42,940 nucleotides of DNA. Origin: Pseudolabrys sp. (lineage in GTDB: Bacteria; Pseudomonadota; Alphaproteobacteria; Rhizobiales; Xanthobacteraceae). The stretch is from NCBI GenBank assembly GCA_030655215.1, contig JAURVZ010000078.1:1-42940 (forward strand). Reading direction: 5' to 3'. Shown here piece by piece: positions 26,582-34,411 of the stretch (its first letter is position 1; the number at the start of each line of letters is the position of its first letter). The notes below the pieces were generated by a model. That model was not told the DNA's origin and ran no database searches. It was given only the letters and a program-made list of their open reading frames with translations. The translations under genes were made by a program, and so were the position numbers.

Positions 26582-27730
26582 TCACGAGGACTTCGGCGGC
26601 GCGGACGCCGCTTGCGGATCGACCTTCTGTCCCGGCACGGCGCGCAACATGCCGTTGACGATGATGCGGTCATCGGCGGCGATGCCCTTGTCGATCACCT
26701 GCAAGGTGCCGTCGAGGGGTCCGAGTTCGACGCGGCGTTGCTCGACCACATTGTCCTTGTTCACGACGAGCAAATAGCGGCCGGCTTGATCGGTGCCGAG
26801 CGCGGTATCCGGCACCAGCAGGTCTTCCTGCGGCGGCCCGAGCGGTATGCGCACGCGCACGAACAGGCCGGGCAGCAGCACATGCTTCGGATTCTCAAGG
26901 ATCGCGCGGCCCGCTTGCGTACCGGTCGAGGGATCGACCGTCGGCGCGGCGTAATCGAGCGTGCCTTTATGCGGAAAGCCGCTCTCGGTCTGCAGCGAGA
27001 CTTCGACAGGCACCTTGCGCAACTGCTCGGGGGTCATGCCGCGTTCGGCGATCATGGCGCGGATGCGGATCGACTCCTGCTCGCCAATGGTGAAGTTCAC
27101 GTAGATCGGATCGTTAGACACGATCGATGCCAAGGGATTACCGGCGCCGGAAACGAAGGCGCCAATCGACACTTTGCGCGCCGTGACAGTGCCGTCGAAC
27201 GGCGCTGTCACTTGCGTATAGGCAAAGTCGTTCTCGGCAAGTTTCGCGGAGGCCGACGCCTGATCAAGCGCCGCTTGGGCGCTGTCACGCGTGCCGAGCG
27301 CGTTATCGAGCGCCGCCTTCGACGCTGAACCGCTCGGCACCAGATCGGCCTGACGTTGATAAGCAGCCTGCGCTGAGGTCAGCGATGCCCTGGCGTTGTC
27401 TTCCGCAGCCTTGGCCTGCTGGACTTTCAGCTCGTAAGGCTTTTGCTCGATAACGAACAGCACCTGCCCTTTTTTAACAGGCGCGCCGTCTTCGTATTTG
27501 ATCGCCTCGACAAAGCCGGAGACACGCGCCACCAGATCGGCTGAGTTCACCGCGGCGACATTGCCGGTCGTTTCGAGGAAGCGGGTGATAGGCTTCTTCT
27601 GCGGGGTGGCGACGGTGACTTTGGGCGGTGGCGGCGCAACGTAAGTGTTGCTCTCACCGCACCCTGCGAGCAGCCCGGCCGCCGCAAACGCCAGCATTGC
27701 CGCAAAGCGGCGCCGCAACACCCGAGACAT
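26582..27730 (-). CDS. RND efflux periplasmic adaptor (membrane fusion protein)
   Basis: A 382-residue AcrA/MexA-type adaptor bridging the pump and an outer-membrane channel. The lipoprotein signal ends in LAGC with Cys24. Visible domains are the lipoyl half-motifs (ARVSGFVEAIKYEDGAPVKKGQVLF and APFDGTVTARKVSIGAFV), a coiled-coil hairpin between (about 100-170), and beta-barrel and membrane-proximal domains. The ATG at 27730 was chosen over a TTG at 27736. It is first in a two-gene operon with the permease, 173 bp after pal. A GACAGA-N5-TCTGTC repeat upstream may be its operator. Confidence 0.94.
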   Translation of the reverse strand: MSRVLRRRFAAMLAFAAAGLLAGCGESNTYVAPPPPKVTVATPQKKPITRFLETTGNVAAVNSADLVARVSGFVEAIKYEDGAPVKKGQVLFVIEQKPYELKVQQAKAAEDNARASLTSAQAAYQRQADLVPSGSASKAALDNALGTRDSAQAALDQASASAKLAENDFAYTQVTAPFDGTVTARKVSIGAFVSGAGNPLASIVSNDPIYVNFTIGEQESIRIRAMIAERGMTPEQLRKVPVEVSLQTESGFPHKGTLDYAAPTVDPSTGTQAGRAILENPKHVLLPGLFVRVRIPLGPPQEDLLVPDTALGTDQAGRYLLVVNKDNVVEQRRVELGPLDGTLQVIDKGIAADDRIIVNGMLRAVPGQKVDPQAASAPPKSS

Positions 27731-27835
27731 CAGCAACCCCCGAAGCTGAATGGAATCGCGCGCTCACGCAAAAACGCGACCCCGCCAGAGGGCAGGATCG
27801 CGCATAGAGGCAGGTATTGGCAAGTGAGATAATTT

Positions 27836-27852
27836 GACAGAATAAGTCTGTC
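27836..27852. promoter_or_regulatory. Candidate operator upstream of the RND operon
   Basis: GACAGA-ATAAG-TCTGTC is a perfect 6-bp inverted repeat with a 5-nt spacer, in an AT-rich patch about 105 bp before the adaptor start. Regulated RND operons usually have such a site for a repressor, but no cognate regulator gene is adjacent. Confidence 0.35.
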
Positions 27853-27857
27853 GCAGT

Positions 27858-27882
27858 CGCGCCGGCGGTCTGCGCCGGCGCG
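27858..27882 (-). terminator. Hairpin after pal, possible terminator or attenuator
   Basis: CGCGCCGGC (27858-27866) pairs perfectly with GCCGGCGCG (27874-27882) around a 7-nt loop, 21 bp past the pal stop. The minus-strand continuation is GACTGCGACAGACTTATTC, without a strong U-run, so partial termination is the best guess. Confidence 0.45.
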
Positions 27883-27903
27883 TATTACAGACGTGAGTGC
27901 GGC

Positions 27904-28416
27904 TTAGGAGCCGGCGTTCAGCACCGTCACCGCGCGGCGGTTCTGCGACCAGCACGAGATGTCGTTACACACCGCGACCGGGCGTTCCTTGCCGTAGGAG
28001 ATTGTCTTCATCCGGTTAGCCTGGATGCCGCGCGAAATCAGATAATCGCGGGTCGACTGGGCGCGGCGGGCGCCGAGCGCAATATTGTATTCGCGGGTGC
28101 CGCGTTCGTCGGCATGGCCTTCAATGGTGAAAGCGTACTGGCTGTAGTTGGTCAGCCACTGAGCCTGCTTGTCGAGCGTGGCGCGGCCGAGCGCGGTCAG
28201 TTCGGTCTGGTCGGTTTCGAAGAAGACGCGGTCGCCGACATTGACAACGAAGTCCTGCTGGCTGCCCGGGGTCGACGCCGAACCGGCGCCCATGCCACCG
28301 CCACCCGCGCCGCCGGCATTGTCGGCGTTCTGATTGGCGCAAGCCGAAATCGCCAGCGCCGTTGCCAGCACCGCGACAAGGCGCGCGCTGCGCAGAATTT
28401 TTCCGATCTCGATCAT
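27904..28416 (-). CDS. pal: Peptidoglycan-associated lipoprotein Pal
   Basis: Pal is the outer-membrane lipoprotein of the Tol-Pal system; its OmpA-like domain binds peptidoglycan and TolB. The 170-residue protein has a lipoprotein signal ending ISAC with Cys26, a Gly/Ala-rich linker (about 30-60) and the OmpA domain with TIEGHADERGTREYNIALGARRA, which includes the diaminopimelate-binding Asp and Arg. The ATG at 28416 was chosen because the signal begins there. A 240-bp gap separates it from tolB, longer than usual, with a palindrome, a hairpin and a TTAACCAT motif that suggest its own promoter. Confidence 0.96.
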   Translation of the reverse strand: MIEIGKILRSARLVAVLATALAISACANQNADNAGGAGGGGMGAGSASTPGSQQDFVVNVGDRVFFETDQTELTALGRATLDKQAQWLTNYSQYAFTIEGHADERGTREYNIALGARRAQSTRDYLISRGIQANRMKTISYGKERPVAVCNDISCWSQNRRAVTVLNAGS

Positions 28417-28519
28417 CACTATGACTCCATACTCGCGCACTGAAGGAAGCTTGCGCGCGCAGTGCTTTCAGCGCCCTGCGTTAGCCTTCACGTTTAGCAG
28501 CGGGTTGGTTAATTGAACC

Positions 28520-28539
28520 TTCCATCAACCTTGATGGAA
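28520..28539. promoter_or_regulatory. Perfect palindrome upstream of pal
   Basis: TTCCATCAA-CC-TTGATGGAA is a perfect 9-bp inverted repeat about 104 bp before the pal start codon. It could be an operator for a dimeric regulator or an mRNA hairpin; no U-run follows on the minus strand. Confidence 0.45.
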
Positions 28540-28587
28540 CCTTGCTAAAGCCGGTTAAGAGCCGTTCACCGCGTTAAACCGTCCCTC

Positions 28588-28595
28588 ATGGTTAA
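28588..28595 (-). promoter_or_regulatory. CtrA-type half-site TTAACCAT upstream of pal
   Basis: The octamer TTAACCAT on the minus strand lies 172 bp before the pal start. The same octamer occurs upstream of tolQ, the 5.2-kb lipoprotein and the 41-kb fusion gene. Three further TTAA tetramers occur within 90 bp. Confidence 0.35.
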
Positions 28596-28608
28596 GAGCC
28601 GGTGAATG

Positions 28609-28630
28609 CGGCGGCGTTACGGCGCCGCCG
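28609..28630 (-). terminator. GC hairpin after tolB
   Basis: CGGCGGCG-TTACGG-CGCCGCCG forms a perfect 8-bp stem 26 bp past the tolB stop. No U-tract follows on the minus strand, so it may be an mRNA-end stabiliser or a weak terminator between tolB and pal. Confidence 0.4.
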
Positions 28631-28656
28631 TGGTGATGCACTGCCGGCGTCGCCTT

Positions 28657-29994
28657 TTACGACAACAAAGGCGACCAGGCCGGATCGGAGGCCAGTGACG
28701 GCGTCGGAACCTTCTGCTCGTTCCGGCCGGTGACGTCGATCGTGTAGAGCGACGGGCCGGGCCCCTGCTCGCGGAAGAACATCATGACGCGGCCGTTCGG
28801 CGCGAAAGTCGGGCCTTCATTGTGGAAGCCCGCTGTCAGCTGACGCTCTCCCGAACCATCCGGCTTAAGCACGCCGATGGAGAACTGGCCGCGCGACTGG
28901 CCGGTGAATGCGATGAAGTCGCCGCGCGGCGACCAGACCGGCGTCGAGTGATTGCCTTCGCCGAAGCTGATGCGCTGCGCCGGACCGCCGGTTGCCGGCA
29001 TCACATAGATCTGCTGGCTGCCGCCGCGATCGCTTTCGAAGCAGATGTATTTGCCGTCCGGCGAATAGCACGGGCCGGTATCGATGGCCGGCGTGTCGGT
29101 GAGCCGCGTCGTCTGCTTCGAGCGCAGGTCCATGACGAACAGGTTGGAGTTCGAACCCTGCTGCAGGCTCATGATGATGCGCTGGCCATCTGAGGAGAAG
29201 CGCGGCGCAAAGGTCATGCCGGGGAAATTGCCGACGATCTCGCGCTGGCCGGTTTCAATGTTCAACAGATAGACGCGCGGATCGGCCTGCCCATAGGACA
29301 TGTAGGTGATCTCTTGCGTCGACGGATTGAAGCGCGGCGTCAGCACCAGATCCTCGCCGCGCGTCAAGTAGCGCGTGCCGGCGCCGTCCTGGTCCATGAT
29401 GGCAAGGCGCTTGATGCGGCGGTCCTTCGGACCAGTTTCGTCGATGTAGACGACGCGGCTGTCGAAGTAGCCCTTCTCGCCGGTCAGCGTCTGGTAGATC
29501 GCGTCCGAGATGATGTGCGCGATGCGGCGCGCATTGTCGGTCGTGGTGAAGTATTGTTTGCCGTCGAGCTGCTGGCCGGCGAACACGTCCCACAGGCGGA
29601 ATTCGGCTTTGAGCCGGCCGTCGCCCTGCCGCGTCATGCGGCCGGTGACCAAAGCCTGCGCATTGATGACACGCCAGTCGGGAAAGCGCGGCACGCTGTC
29701 GGAGTTGGTGATCTTCTCGGTGAAGGCCGCCGGATTGATCGGCGCGAACAGGCCGCTGCGCTGCAGATTGTTGGAGATGATCGAGGTGACGGTGCGGACG
29801 ATCTCCGCCTCGCCAGGCGAGCCGGCGACGAACTCGGGCAACGCAATCGGCATGGGTTGCGGATTGCCTTGCGTGATCTCGACCCGCAACGCGGCGCCTG
29901 CCTTGCGCGGCATCAGAATCGGCAGTGCACCGGCTAATGCGCCGGCGCCCAACAGAAGACTGCGACGATTGAAATGGAATTGATCGTTGATCAT
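28657..29994 (-). CDS. tolB: Tol-Pal system beta-propeller protein TolB
   Basis: TolB is the periplasmic protein that shuttles between Pal and the TolA complex. The 445-residue product has an N-terminal alpha/beta domain (about 35-180) and a six-bladed propeller with repeated blocks such as [34 protein letters not shown] and [16 protein letters not shown]. The signal peptide carries twin arginines ([13 protein letters not shown], Arg10-Arg11), so Tat export is possible, whereas E. coli TolB uses Sec. The ATG overlaps the tolA stop by 4 nt, fixing this start. Confidence 0.95.
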   Translation of the reverse strand: MINDQFHFNRRSLLLGAGALAGALPILMPRKAGAALRVEITQGNPQPMPIALPEFVAGSPGEAEIVRTVTSIISNNLQRSGLFAPINPAAFTEKITNSDSVPRFPDWRVINAQALVTGRMTRQGDGRLKAEFRLWDVFAGQQLDGKQYFTTTDNARRIAHIISDAIYQTLTGEKGYFDSRVVYIDETGPKDRRIKRLAIMDQDGAGTRYLTRGEDLVLTPRFNPSTQEITYMSYGQADPRVYLLNIETGQREIVGNFPGMTFAPRFSSDGQRIIMSLQQGSNSNLFVMDLRSKQTTRLTDTPAIDTGPCYSPDGKYICFESDRGGSQQIYVMPATGGPAQRISFGEGNHSTPVWSPRGDFIAFTGQSRGQFSIGVLKPDGSGERQLTAGFHNEGPTFAPNGRVMMFFREQGPGPSLYTIDVTGRNEQKVPTPSLASDPAWSPLLS

Positions 29995-30884
29995 TGGCGT
30001 CTCACCGGGATGTCGCTGTACATTCTGCTGCTGTCGAAAGCAAAATCGATTTCCTGCCACTTCTCGTAATTTTCCGGGCGCAGCATCGTATAAGGCTGGC
30101 CGACCATCACAGCGCGCACGGCGCTGTCACGCATGGCATTGAAAATGGGGCCGCTGCCGCTGGTCAGCACCTGCGGCGGCGATGCCAATGTGCCGTCACG
30201 CTTGAACTTGATCCGGATTTCGATCTGGACCTTGCCTGCGTCCTGCGCGCCCGCCGGCGGGCTCCACAATTGGTAGAGCCTGTTTTTCAGCGCATCGATT
30301 TCCGATTGCGACAGCTGCGCGGCTGCGCCCGACGCCGTGCCGAGTGCCGGCTGCGAATTGACTTCAGCACCGGTGACCGCGCGGCGCGTCGGATCGCGCT
30401 TGTCGAGCAAGGCGGCGATCTTGTCCGGGTTAAATTCGGGCTGTTTTTGAGGCGGCTTGGGAATCGGCGGTTTCTTCGGCGGTAACGGCTGTGGCTGCGC
30501 CGCTTCGGCCAGCGGCTTCACCGGCTCGGGCGGCTTTTCGGCAGGCTTCGGCTTCTCGACCGGCGGCGGCGGTTCCTGCTTCGCTTCCTTGGCGGGCGCG
30601 ACTTCTTTTTTCTCGTCGATCAGCGGCTTGATCTCGTCGATCGGCTTCGGCGGTTCCTCGGCCTTCTTCTCAACGATCGGCTTCGGCGTCTCGACAGGCT
30701 TCGGCTTCGGCACGTCCTTGACGCCCTTGGTCAGCTGCGAGAAATCCTTCTCGCTGATGACATCGACCGGCAGCGATTCAGCGGGCGTCGTCTCGAACGG
30801 CTTGCTGGAAAACGACAGAGTCGCCCAGGCCAGCACCAGAACGTGCAGCCCGGTCGAAAGCGCCGATGCCGTCTTGATCTGCAT
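29991..30884 (-). CDS. tolA: Cell envelope integrity protein TolA
   Basis: TolA spans the periplasm and conveys proton-motive force from TolQR to TolB-Pal. The 297-residue protein has one N-terminal membrane helix (about 7-25), a long Pro/Lys/Glu-rich periplasmic stretch (about 55-170, with repeated PKPVE/PPKP units) and a TonB/TolA-like C-terminal domain (about 200-285, [19 protein letters not shown]). It shares one nucleotide with the tolR stop (TAATG) and overlaps tolB by ATGA, so tolQRAB is a tight operon. Confidence 0.93.
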   Translation of the reverse strand: MQIKTASALSTGLHVLVLAWATLSFSSKPFETTPAESLPVDVISEKDFSQLTKGVKDVPKPKPVETPKPIVEKKAEEPPKPIDEIKPLIDEKKEVAPAKEAKQEPPPPVEKPKPAEKPPEPVKPLAEAAQPQPLPPKKPPIPKPPQKQPEFNPDKIAALLDKRDPTRRAVTGAEVNSQPALGTASGAAAQLSQSEIDALKNRLYQLWSPPAGAQDAGKVQIEIRIKFKRDGTLASPPQVLTSGSGPIFNAMRDSAVRAVMVGQPYTMLRPENYEKWQEIDFAFDSSRMYSDIPVRRQ

Positions 30885-31339
30885 TATCTCGCTTTTGTGC
30901 CCGTATCGTATTCAGTTACCAGAGCGACCTTGCTGAAGCCGGCGCCCGACAGACGGCCCATGACAGCCATGACCTGGCCGTAGTTCGCATTCTTGTCGCC
31001 GCGTACGAAGATGCGGGCATCATTGCCGCCGCGCGTCTCGGAAATGGCCTTGAGCTTCACCACCAGATCCTCGACGCCGATTTCGTCGTTCATCAGGAAC
31101 ACCTTGCCCTTGTCGTTGACCGACAGAGTCAGCGGTTCCTTGTCCTGATCGATGGTCTTGGCCTGGCTCTGCGGCAGATCGATCGGCACGCCGACCGTCA
31201 GCAGCGGCGCCGACACCATGAAGATGATCAACAGCACGAGCATCACGTCCACCATTGGCGTGACGTTGATTTCGCTCATGACGCGGTTGCGGCGTGACCT
31301 GCGCCTGCCGCCCGACGATGCTCCGAGGCTTGCGCCCAT
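30884..31339 (-). CDS. tolR: Protein TolR (ExbD family)
   Basis: TolR is the stator partner of TolQ. The 151-residue protein has a basic N-terminal segment, a single helix with the essential proton-channel Asp31 in INVTPMVDVMLVLLIIFM, and a periplasmic domain ending near LVTEYDTG. The ATG at 31339 is 20 bp after the tolQ stop; a later Met21 (MSEINVTPMV) is a shorter alternative. Confidence 0.95.
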   Translation of the reverse strand: MGASLGASSGGRRRSRRNRVMSEINVTPMVDVMLVLLIIFMVSAPLLTVGVPIDLPQSQAKTIDQDKEPLTLSVNDKGKVFLMNDEIGVEDLVVKLKAISETRGGNDARIFVRGDKNANYGQVMAVMGRLSGAGFSKVALVTEYDTGTKAR

Positions 31340-31359
31340 AATCTAATCCCTTCGCGGCC

Positions 31360-32076
<717 letters not shown>

Positions 32077-32139
32077 GAGGCACGTCCTTTGCGCTGTCCG
32101 GCAAGGCGACCGGGACGGCGTAGCTGGTCAAAAATGGCG

Positions 32140-32157
32140 CGTTCGGCAGACCGAACG
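32140..32157. other. Hairpin in the tolQ leader region
   Basis: CGTTCGG-CAGA-CCGAACG is a perfect 7-bp stem 64 bp before the tolQ start. It could be a 5' UTR structure or a regulator site; there is no further evidence. Confidence 0.35.
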
Positions 32158-32231
32158 GAATTCCCGTAAAACTTGACCAAATGAGGGCGCAAAGCACGCA
32201 GGCACGCCCGCAATTGGCTGCGGTTAGCCTC

Positions 32232-32247
32232 TAATCAGCGCTGATTA
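32232..32247. promoter_or_regulatory. Perfect 16-bp palindrome upstream of tolQ
   Basis: TAATCAGCGCTGATTA is fully self-complementary with no spacer. It abuts the TTAACCAT half-site at 32247-32254, so the two could form a composite control region about 155-180 bp before tolQ. Confidence 0.5.
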
Positions 32248-32254
32248 TGGTTAA
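32247..32254 (-). promoter_or_regulatory. CtrA-type half-site TTAACCAT upstream of tolQ
   Basis: TTAACCAT on the minus strand, 171 bp before the tolQ start, touching the 16-bp palindrome. Tol-Pal acts at division and a CtrA-type input would be sensible, but the motif alone is weak evidence. Confidence 0.35.
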
Positions 32255-32267
32255 GGAAGGGTTAGTG

Positions 32268-32430
32268 CTCTGCTCCCCTCCCCCCGAGCCCTTGCGAGGG
32301 TGGGGAGGGGTCGGGGGTGGGGGCGCTTTCTACAAGACATCGCGCTACCCCCCACCCTGGCTCGCATCGCTGACGCGATGCTCACCCTCCCTCCCCACCG
32401 CTGCGCGGGGGGAGGGAAAGAAGAAAAAAA
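32268..32430. repeat. CT/AG-rich palindromic element, copy D
   Basis: CT-rich ends face each other: CTCCCCTCCCCCCGAGCCC at the left, GGGGGGAGGGAAAGAAG at the right, with inner GAGGGTGGGGAGGGG and CCCTCCCTCCCC blocks and a GCATCGCTGACGCGATGC hairpin. The right edge runs into the U-tract of the DUF2852 terminator, as copy C does with ftsH. Confidence 0.75.
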
Positions 32431-32467
32431 CGCGACAGCCGCCCGCCTCGGGGAAGGCGGACGGCTG
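32421..32467 (-). terminator. Rho-independent terminator of the DUF2852 gene
   Basis: On the minus strand CAGCCGTCCGCC pairs with GGCGGGCGGCTG (one G-U pair) around a short loop, followed after TCGCG by TTTTTTTCTTCTTT. This is a strong intrinsic terminator 25 bp beyond the stop codon. It separates the DUF2852 gene from tolQ. Confidence 0.85.
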
Positions 32468-32492
32468 CTTGCGCAGAACAGTCTGGAGGGGA

Positions 32493-32960
32493 TTAGTTCT
32501 GCGCCGGGGGACTGGCCTGAGACTGATCCTGATCCGGGCGGCCGCGCCGCTCGTTCATGAAGGCGTCGAACTCGGTCTTGTCCTTGGCGAAACGCAGACG
32601 CTCGAGGAAATCCTTGAACTCGCGCTGCTCGTCTTCGAGCCGGCGCAAAGTCTCGGTGCGATAATCGTCAAAGGCGCGATTGCCGCTCGAGGGACCGGCG
32701 CCCCACGGCGAGCCGCCGGGATTGCCGCCGGGATTGCCGCCGCTCATCTTGCTGCGCATCCAGTCCATTTTCGTCTGCATGCGTTCCATCTTGTGCTGCC
32801 AGCGATCATTACCGCCGCGATATCCGCATCCCATTCGTCCGCTCCCTATGGTGAAGGCAAGAGTCGCAAGGCCGATCGGCCACCAAGCCATGAACCCAAG
32901 AACGGTCAGGGCAATCCAGGCAGGTTTGCCGAATTCGTCGAGTTTCGCAGTGATGGGCAT
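32493..32960 (-). CDS. DUF2852 domain-containing membrane protein
   Basis: A 155-residue protein of unknown function. Residues about 13-40 are a membrane segment (PAWIALTVLGFMAWWPIGLATLAFTIGSG), then a basic Met/Lys-rich stretch, a Gly-Asn-Pro repeat (GGNPGGNPGGSPWG, encoded by tandem 12-mers), and a charged helical C-terminus (YRTETLRRLEDEQREFKDFLERLRF). DUF2852 proteins are widespread in alphaproteobacteria and uncharacterised. The ATG at 32960 precedes the membrane helix. Its promoter has TTGACA-17-TATCAA and two ATGT-N11-ACAT operators, so it appears tightly repressed, likely by the adjacent TetR protein. Confidence 0.85.
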   Translation of the reverse strand: MPITAKLDEFGKPAWIALTVLGFMAWWPIGLATLAFTIGSGRMGCGYRGGNDRWQHKMERMQTKMDWMRSKMSGGNPGGNPGGSPWGAGPSSGNRAFDDYRTETLRRLEDEQREFKDFLERLRFAKDKTEFDAFMNERRGRPDQDQSQASPPAQN

Positions 32961-32986
32961 CGTCGACCTCGTTGGTCTAGGTGTGA

Positions 32987-33005
32987 ATGTAAATAACATT
33001 TACAT
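32987..33005. promoter_or_regulatory. TetR-type operator O3, ATGTAAAT-AAC-ATTTACAT
   Basis: A perfect 8-bp inverted repeat (9 bp with flanking A/T) and 3-nt spacer located just downstream of the DUF2852 -10 box, covering the expected transcription start. Same ATGT-N11-ACAT frame as O1 and O2. Confidence 0.7.
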
Positions 33006-33033
33006 TGATAAGGGTGCGCCGGCTTGATGTCAA
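33005..33033 (-). promoter_or_regulatory. Sigma-70-type promoter of the DUF2852 gene
   Basis: On the minus strand a consensus -35 TTGACA (33033-33028) and a -10-like TATCAA (33010-33005) are separated by exactly 17 bp. The -35 lies inside operator O2 and the -10 touches operator O3, an arrangement expected for a repressed promoter. Translation starts about 45 bp downstream of the -10. Confidence 0.65.
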
Positions 33034-33045
33034 GACCCTTCACAT
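33027..33045. promoter_or_regulatory. TetR-type operator O2, ATGTCAAG-ACC-CTTCACAT
   Basis: A 19-bp palindrome with 7 of 8 arm positions symmetric. It covers the -35 box of the DUF2852 promoter and, read on the minus strand, matches O1 at 16 of 19 positions. Its centre is 40 bp from that of O3, close to four helical turns. Confidence 0.7.
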
Positions 33046-33092
33046 AGGATGGTCACAGCCGGTTGCGAGGGGCCCTGCCCGCGACAATTCGG

Positions 33093-33755
33093 CTAGCGGT
33101 TGCCTGTCAGCCCCAGGCCGCGCAGATAAATCAACACTGCGGCTTCCAGCAGTTCCTCGGGTGGCATCGGCAAGGCGCGGCGCGCCGCGTCGCCACGGCC
33201 AAACAGCGATGCAATGCCATGCGTCATCGACCAGACATGCAGCGCCACCATCAAGGCCGGCGGCCTGCCCTGCACCGGCATCAAGGCGACGATCTTCTCG
33301 GCCGCGCCGCGCAGCACGGCGAAAGCCGCCTCGGACGCCGCGCGCAATTGCGGCTCGGCGTCGAGCGGCACGCCGGCCTCAAACATGGCGGAATAATAGG
33401 CCGGCTGGTGCTTGGCGAAATCGAGATAGGCGCGCCCTAACCGGTCAAACGCCTTCATCAATTCCGGCTTGCCCTCGTCCCAGGCCTTGGCCAGCGCCTC
33501 GGTGAACAGCTCAAAACCGCGCCGCGCGACATTGGCGATCAACTCATCGCGGTCGCGGAAATGGCGATAAGGCGCGGCCGGACTAACGCCGGCCCAGCGC
33601 GCGGCATCGGCAAAGGTGAAACCGGCCGGGCCTTTCTCGGCGATCAGCTCAAGCGCGGCGCGCACCAGGGCTTCTTTCAGATTGCCATGGTGATAGCTGC
33701 GCGGCTCGCCTGGCCCGCCGCCGGGCGGATCTTTGTCGCCTTTGGTCCATCTCAT
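33093..33755 (-). CDS. TetR/AcrR family regulator with WHG-type C-terminal domain
   Basis: A 220-residue TetR-type repressor. The DNA-binding helices occupy about 22-72 (YHHGNLKEALVRAALELIAE, FTFADAARWAGVSPAAPYRHF, RDRDELIANVA). The C-terminal domain includes QPAYYSAMFEAGVPL and HVWSMTHGIASLFG, as in WHG-domain TetR proteins. The ATG at 33755 (MRWTKGDKDPP) is chosen; longer starts have no family-like sequence. A 19-bp operator lies 15 bp before the ATG, and two related ones lie in the DUF2852 promoter, so it probably represses itself and that gene. The ligand is unknown. Confidence 0.88.
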   Translation of the reverse strand: MRWTKGDKDPPGGGPGEPRSYHHGNLKEALVRAALELIAEKGPAGFTFADAARWAGVSPAAPYRHFRDRDELIANVARRGFELFTEALAKAWDEGKPELMKAFDRLGRAYLDFAKHQPAYYSAMFEAGVPLDAEPQLRAASEAAFAVLRGAAEKIVALMPVQGRPPALMVALHVWSMTHGIASLFGRGDAARRALPMPPEELLEAAVLIYLRGLGLTGNR

Positions 33756-33770
33756 GGGTTGAGCGCCTTC

Positions 33771-33789
33771 ATGTGAAGGGGCCTTACAT
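33771..33789. promoter_or_regulatory. TetR-type operator O1, ATGTGAAG-GGG-CCTTACAT
   Basis: An imperfect 19-bp palindrome 15 bp before the TetR start codon (6 of 8 arm positions symmetric). Its first ten bases (ATGTGAAGGG) recur exactly in O2 on the opposite strand. The position fits autorepression. Confidence 0.65.
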
Positions 33790-33817
33790 GAGTCCGGTCC
33801 GGATAGCGAGGAATGGT

Positions 33818-34384
33818 TTAACGGCGGGCTTCGAGCGGCAAGGCGTCGAACAAGCCCGGCCCGCCCGGCTGGGCACCTTCGATGGTCAGCAATTTCAGTT
33901 TGGTCACCACGCCGCCCGGCGCGGAAAAGCCGCCGGATTTGCCCGAAGCAGCTAGCACGCGATGGCACGGCATGACGATCGGACAGCGGTTTTCGCCCAT
34001 CGCCTGCCCGACTGCGCGGGCCAGGTTTTTGTCACCCAGACGTTCAGCAATCTCGCCATAGGTCATAGTCTGGCCCGGCGGCAGTTTGCGCACGATGGCG
34101 TAGACGCGTTTGTTGAACTCGGGGACGCCCTCGTCGTCGATCGCGACGTCAACGAGATCGCGACGCTCGCCGCGCAGCAATGCCCGCATGCCTTCGATCA
34201 CGTTCTGAATGTCAGCCGGCGGGTCAGCTTCCTGCGCGTTGGGAAAGCGCTTCAGCATGCGCGCCTTCGTGGCTGCGGCGTCTGCCTCCGGGATCTGCAC
34301 GCCCAACAGACCGCGTTCGCCCCAGACGATAGCGCAAGGGCCGATAGCGGTGTCGAAAATGATCAGGTTTTGCTGCTGCATCAT
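33818..34384 (-). CDS. ogt: Methylated-DNA-[protein]-cysteine S-methyltransferase
   Basis: Ogt/AGT repairs O6-methylguanine by transferring the alkyl group to its own cysteine. The 188-residue protein has the active-site motif PCHRV with Cys140, the helix-turn-helix segment MTYGEIAERLGDKNLARAVGQAMGENRC before it (about 107-134), and GGFSAPGGVVTKLKLLTIEG after it. The start may be either of two adjacent ATGs (34384 or 34381). It is separated from ybgC by a 30-bp perfect inverted repeat and lies 62 bp before tetR. Confidence 0.94.
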   Translation of the reverse strand: MMQQQNLIIFDTAIGPCAIVWGERGLLGVQIPEADAAATKARMLKRFPNAQEADPPADIQNVIEGMRALLRGERRDLVDVAIDDEGVPEFNKRVYAIVRKLPPGQTMTYGEIAERLGDKNLARAVGQAMGENRCPIVMPCHRVLAASGKSGGFSAPGGVVTKLKLLTIEGAQPGGPGLFDALPLEARR

Positions 34385-34411
34385 TCCACCTTACGGCGCG
34401 TTCGACATTTC

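Larger units (their letters stand above)
32077..32492. other. 416-bp region upstream of tolQ
   Basis: No gene is seen. From tolQ outward it holds a CGTTCGG-CAGA-CCGAACG hairpin (32140-32157), widely spaced TGGTCAA/TTGACCA inverted repeats (near 32125 and 32174), the palindrome TAATCAGCGCTGATTA (32232-32247), a TTAACCAT half-site, palindromic element D, and the terminator of the DUF2852 gene. Confidence 0.6.

Noticed and set aside
26569..26673. Upstream extension of the RND permease
   Set aside because: It overlaps the adaptor gene and precedes the family's invariant N-terminus MISKFFIERP.
32700..32760. Short tandem repeat in the DUF2852 gene (CCGCCGGGATTG units)
   Set aside because: It simply encodes a Gly-Asn-Pro linker; only two to three units, so not an independent feature.
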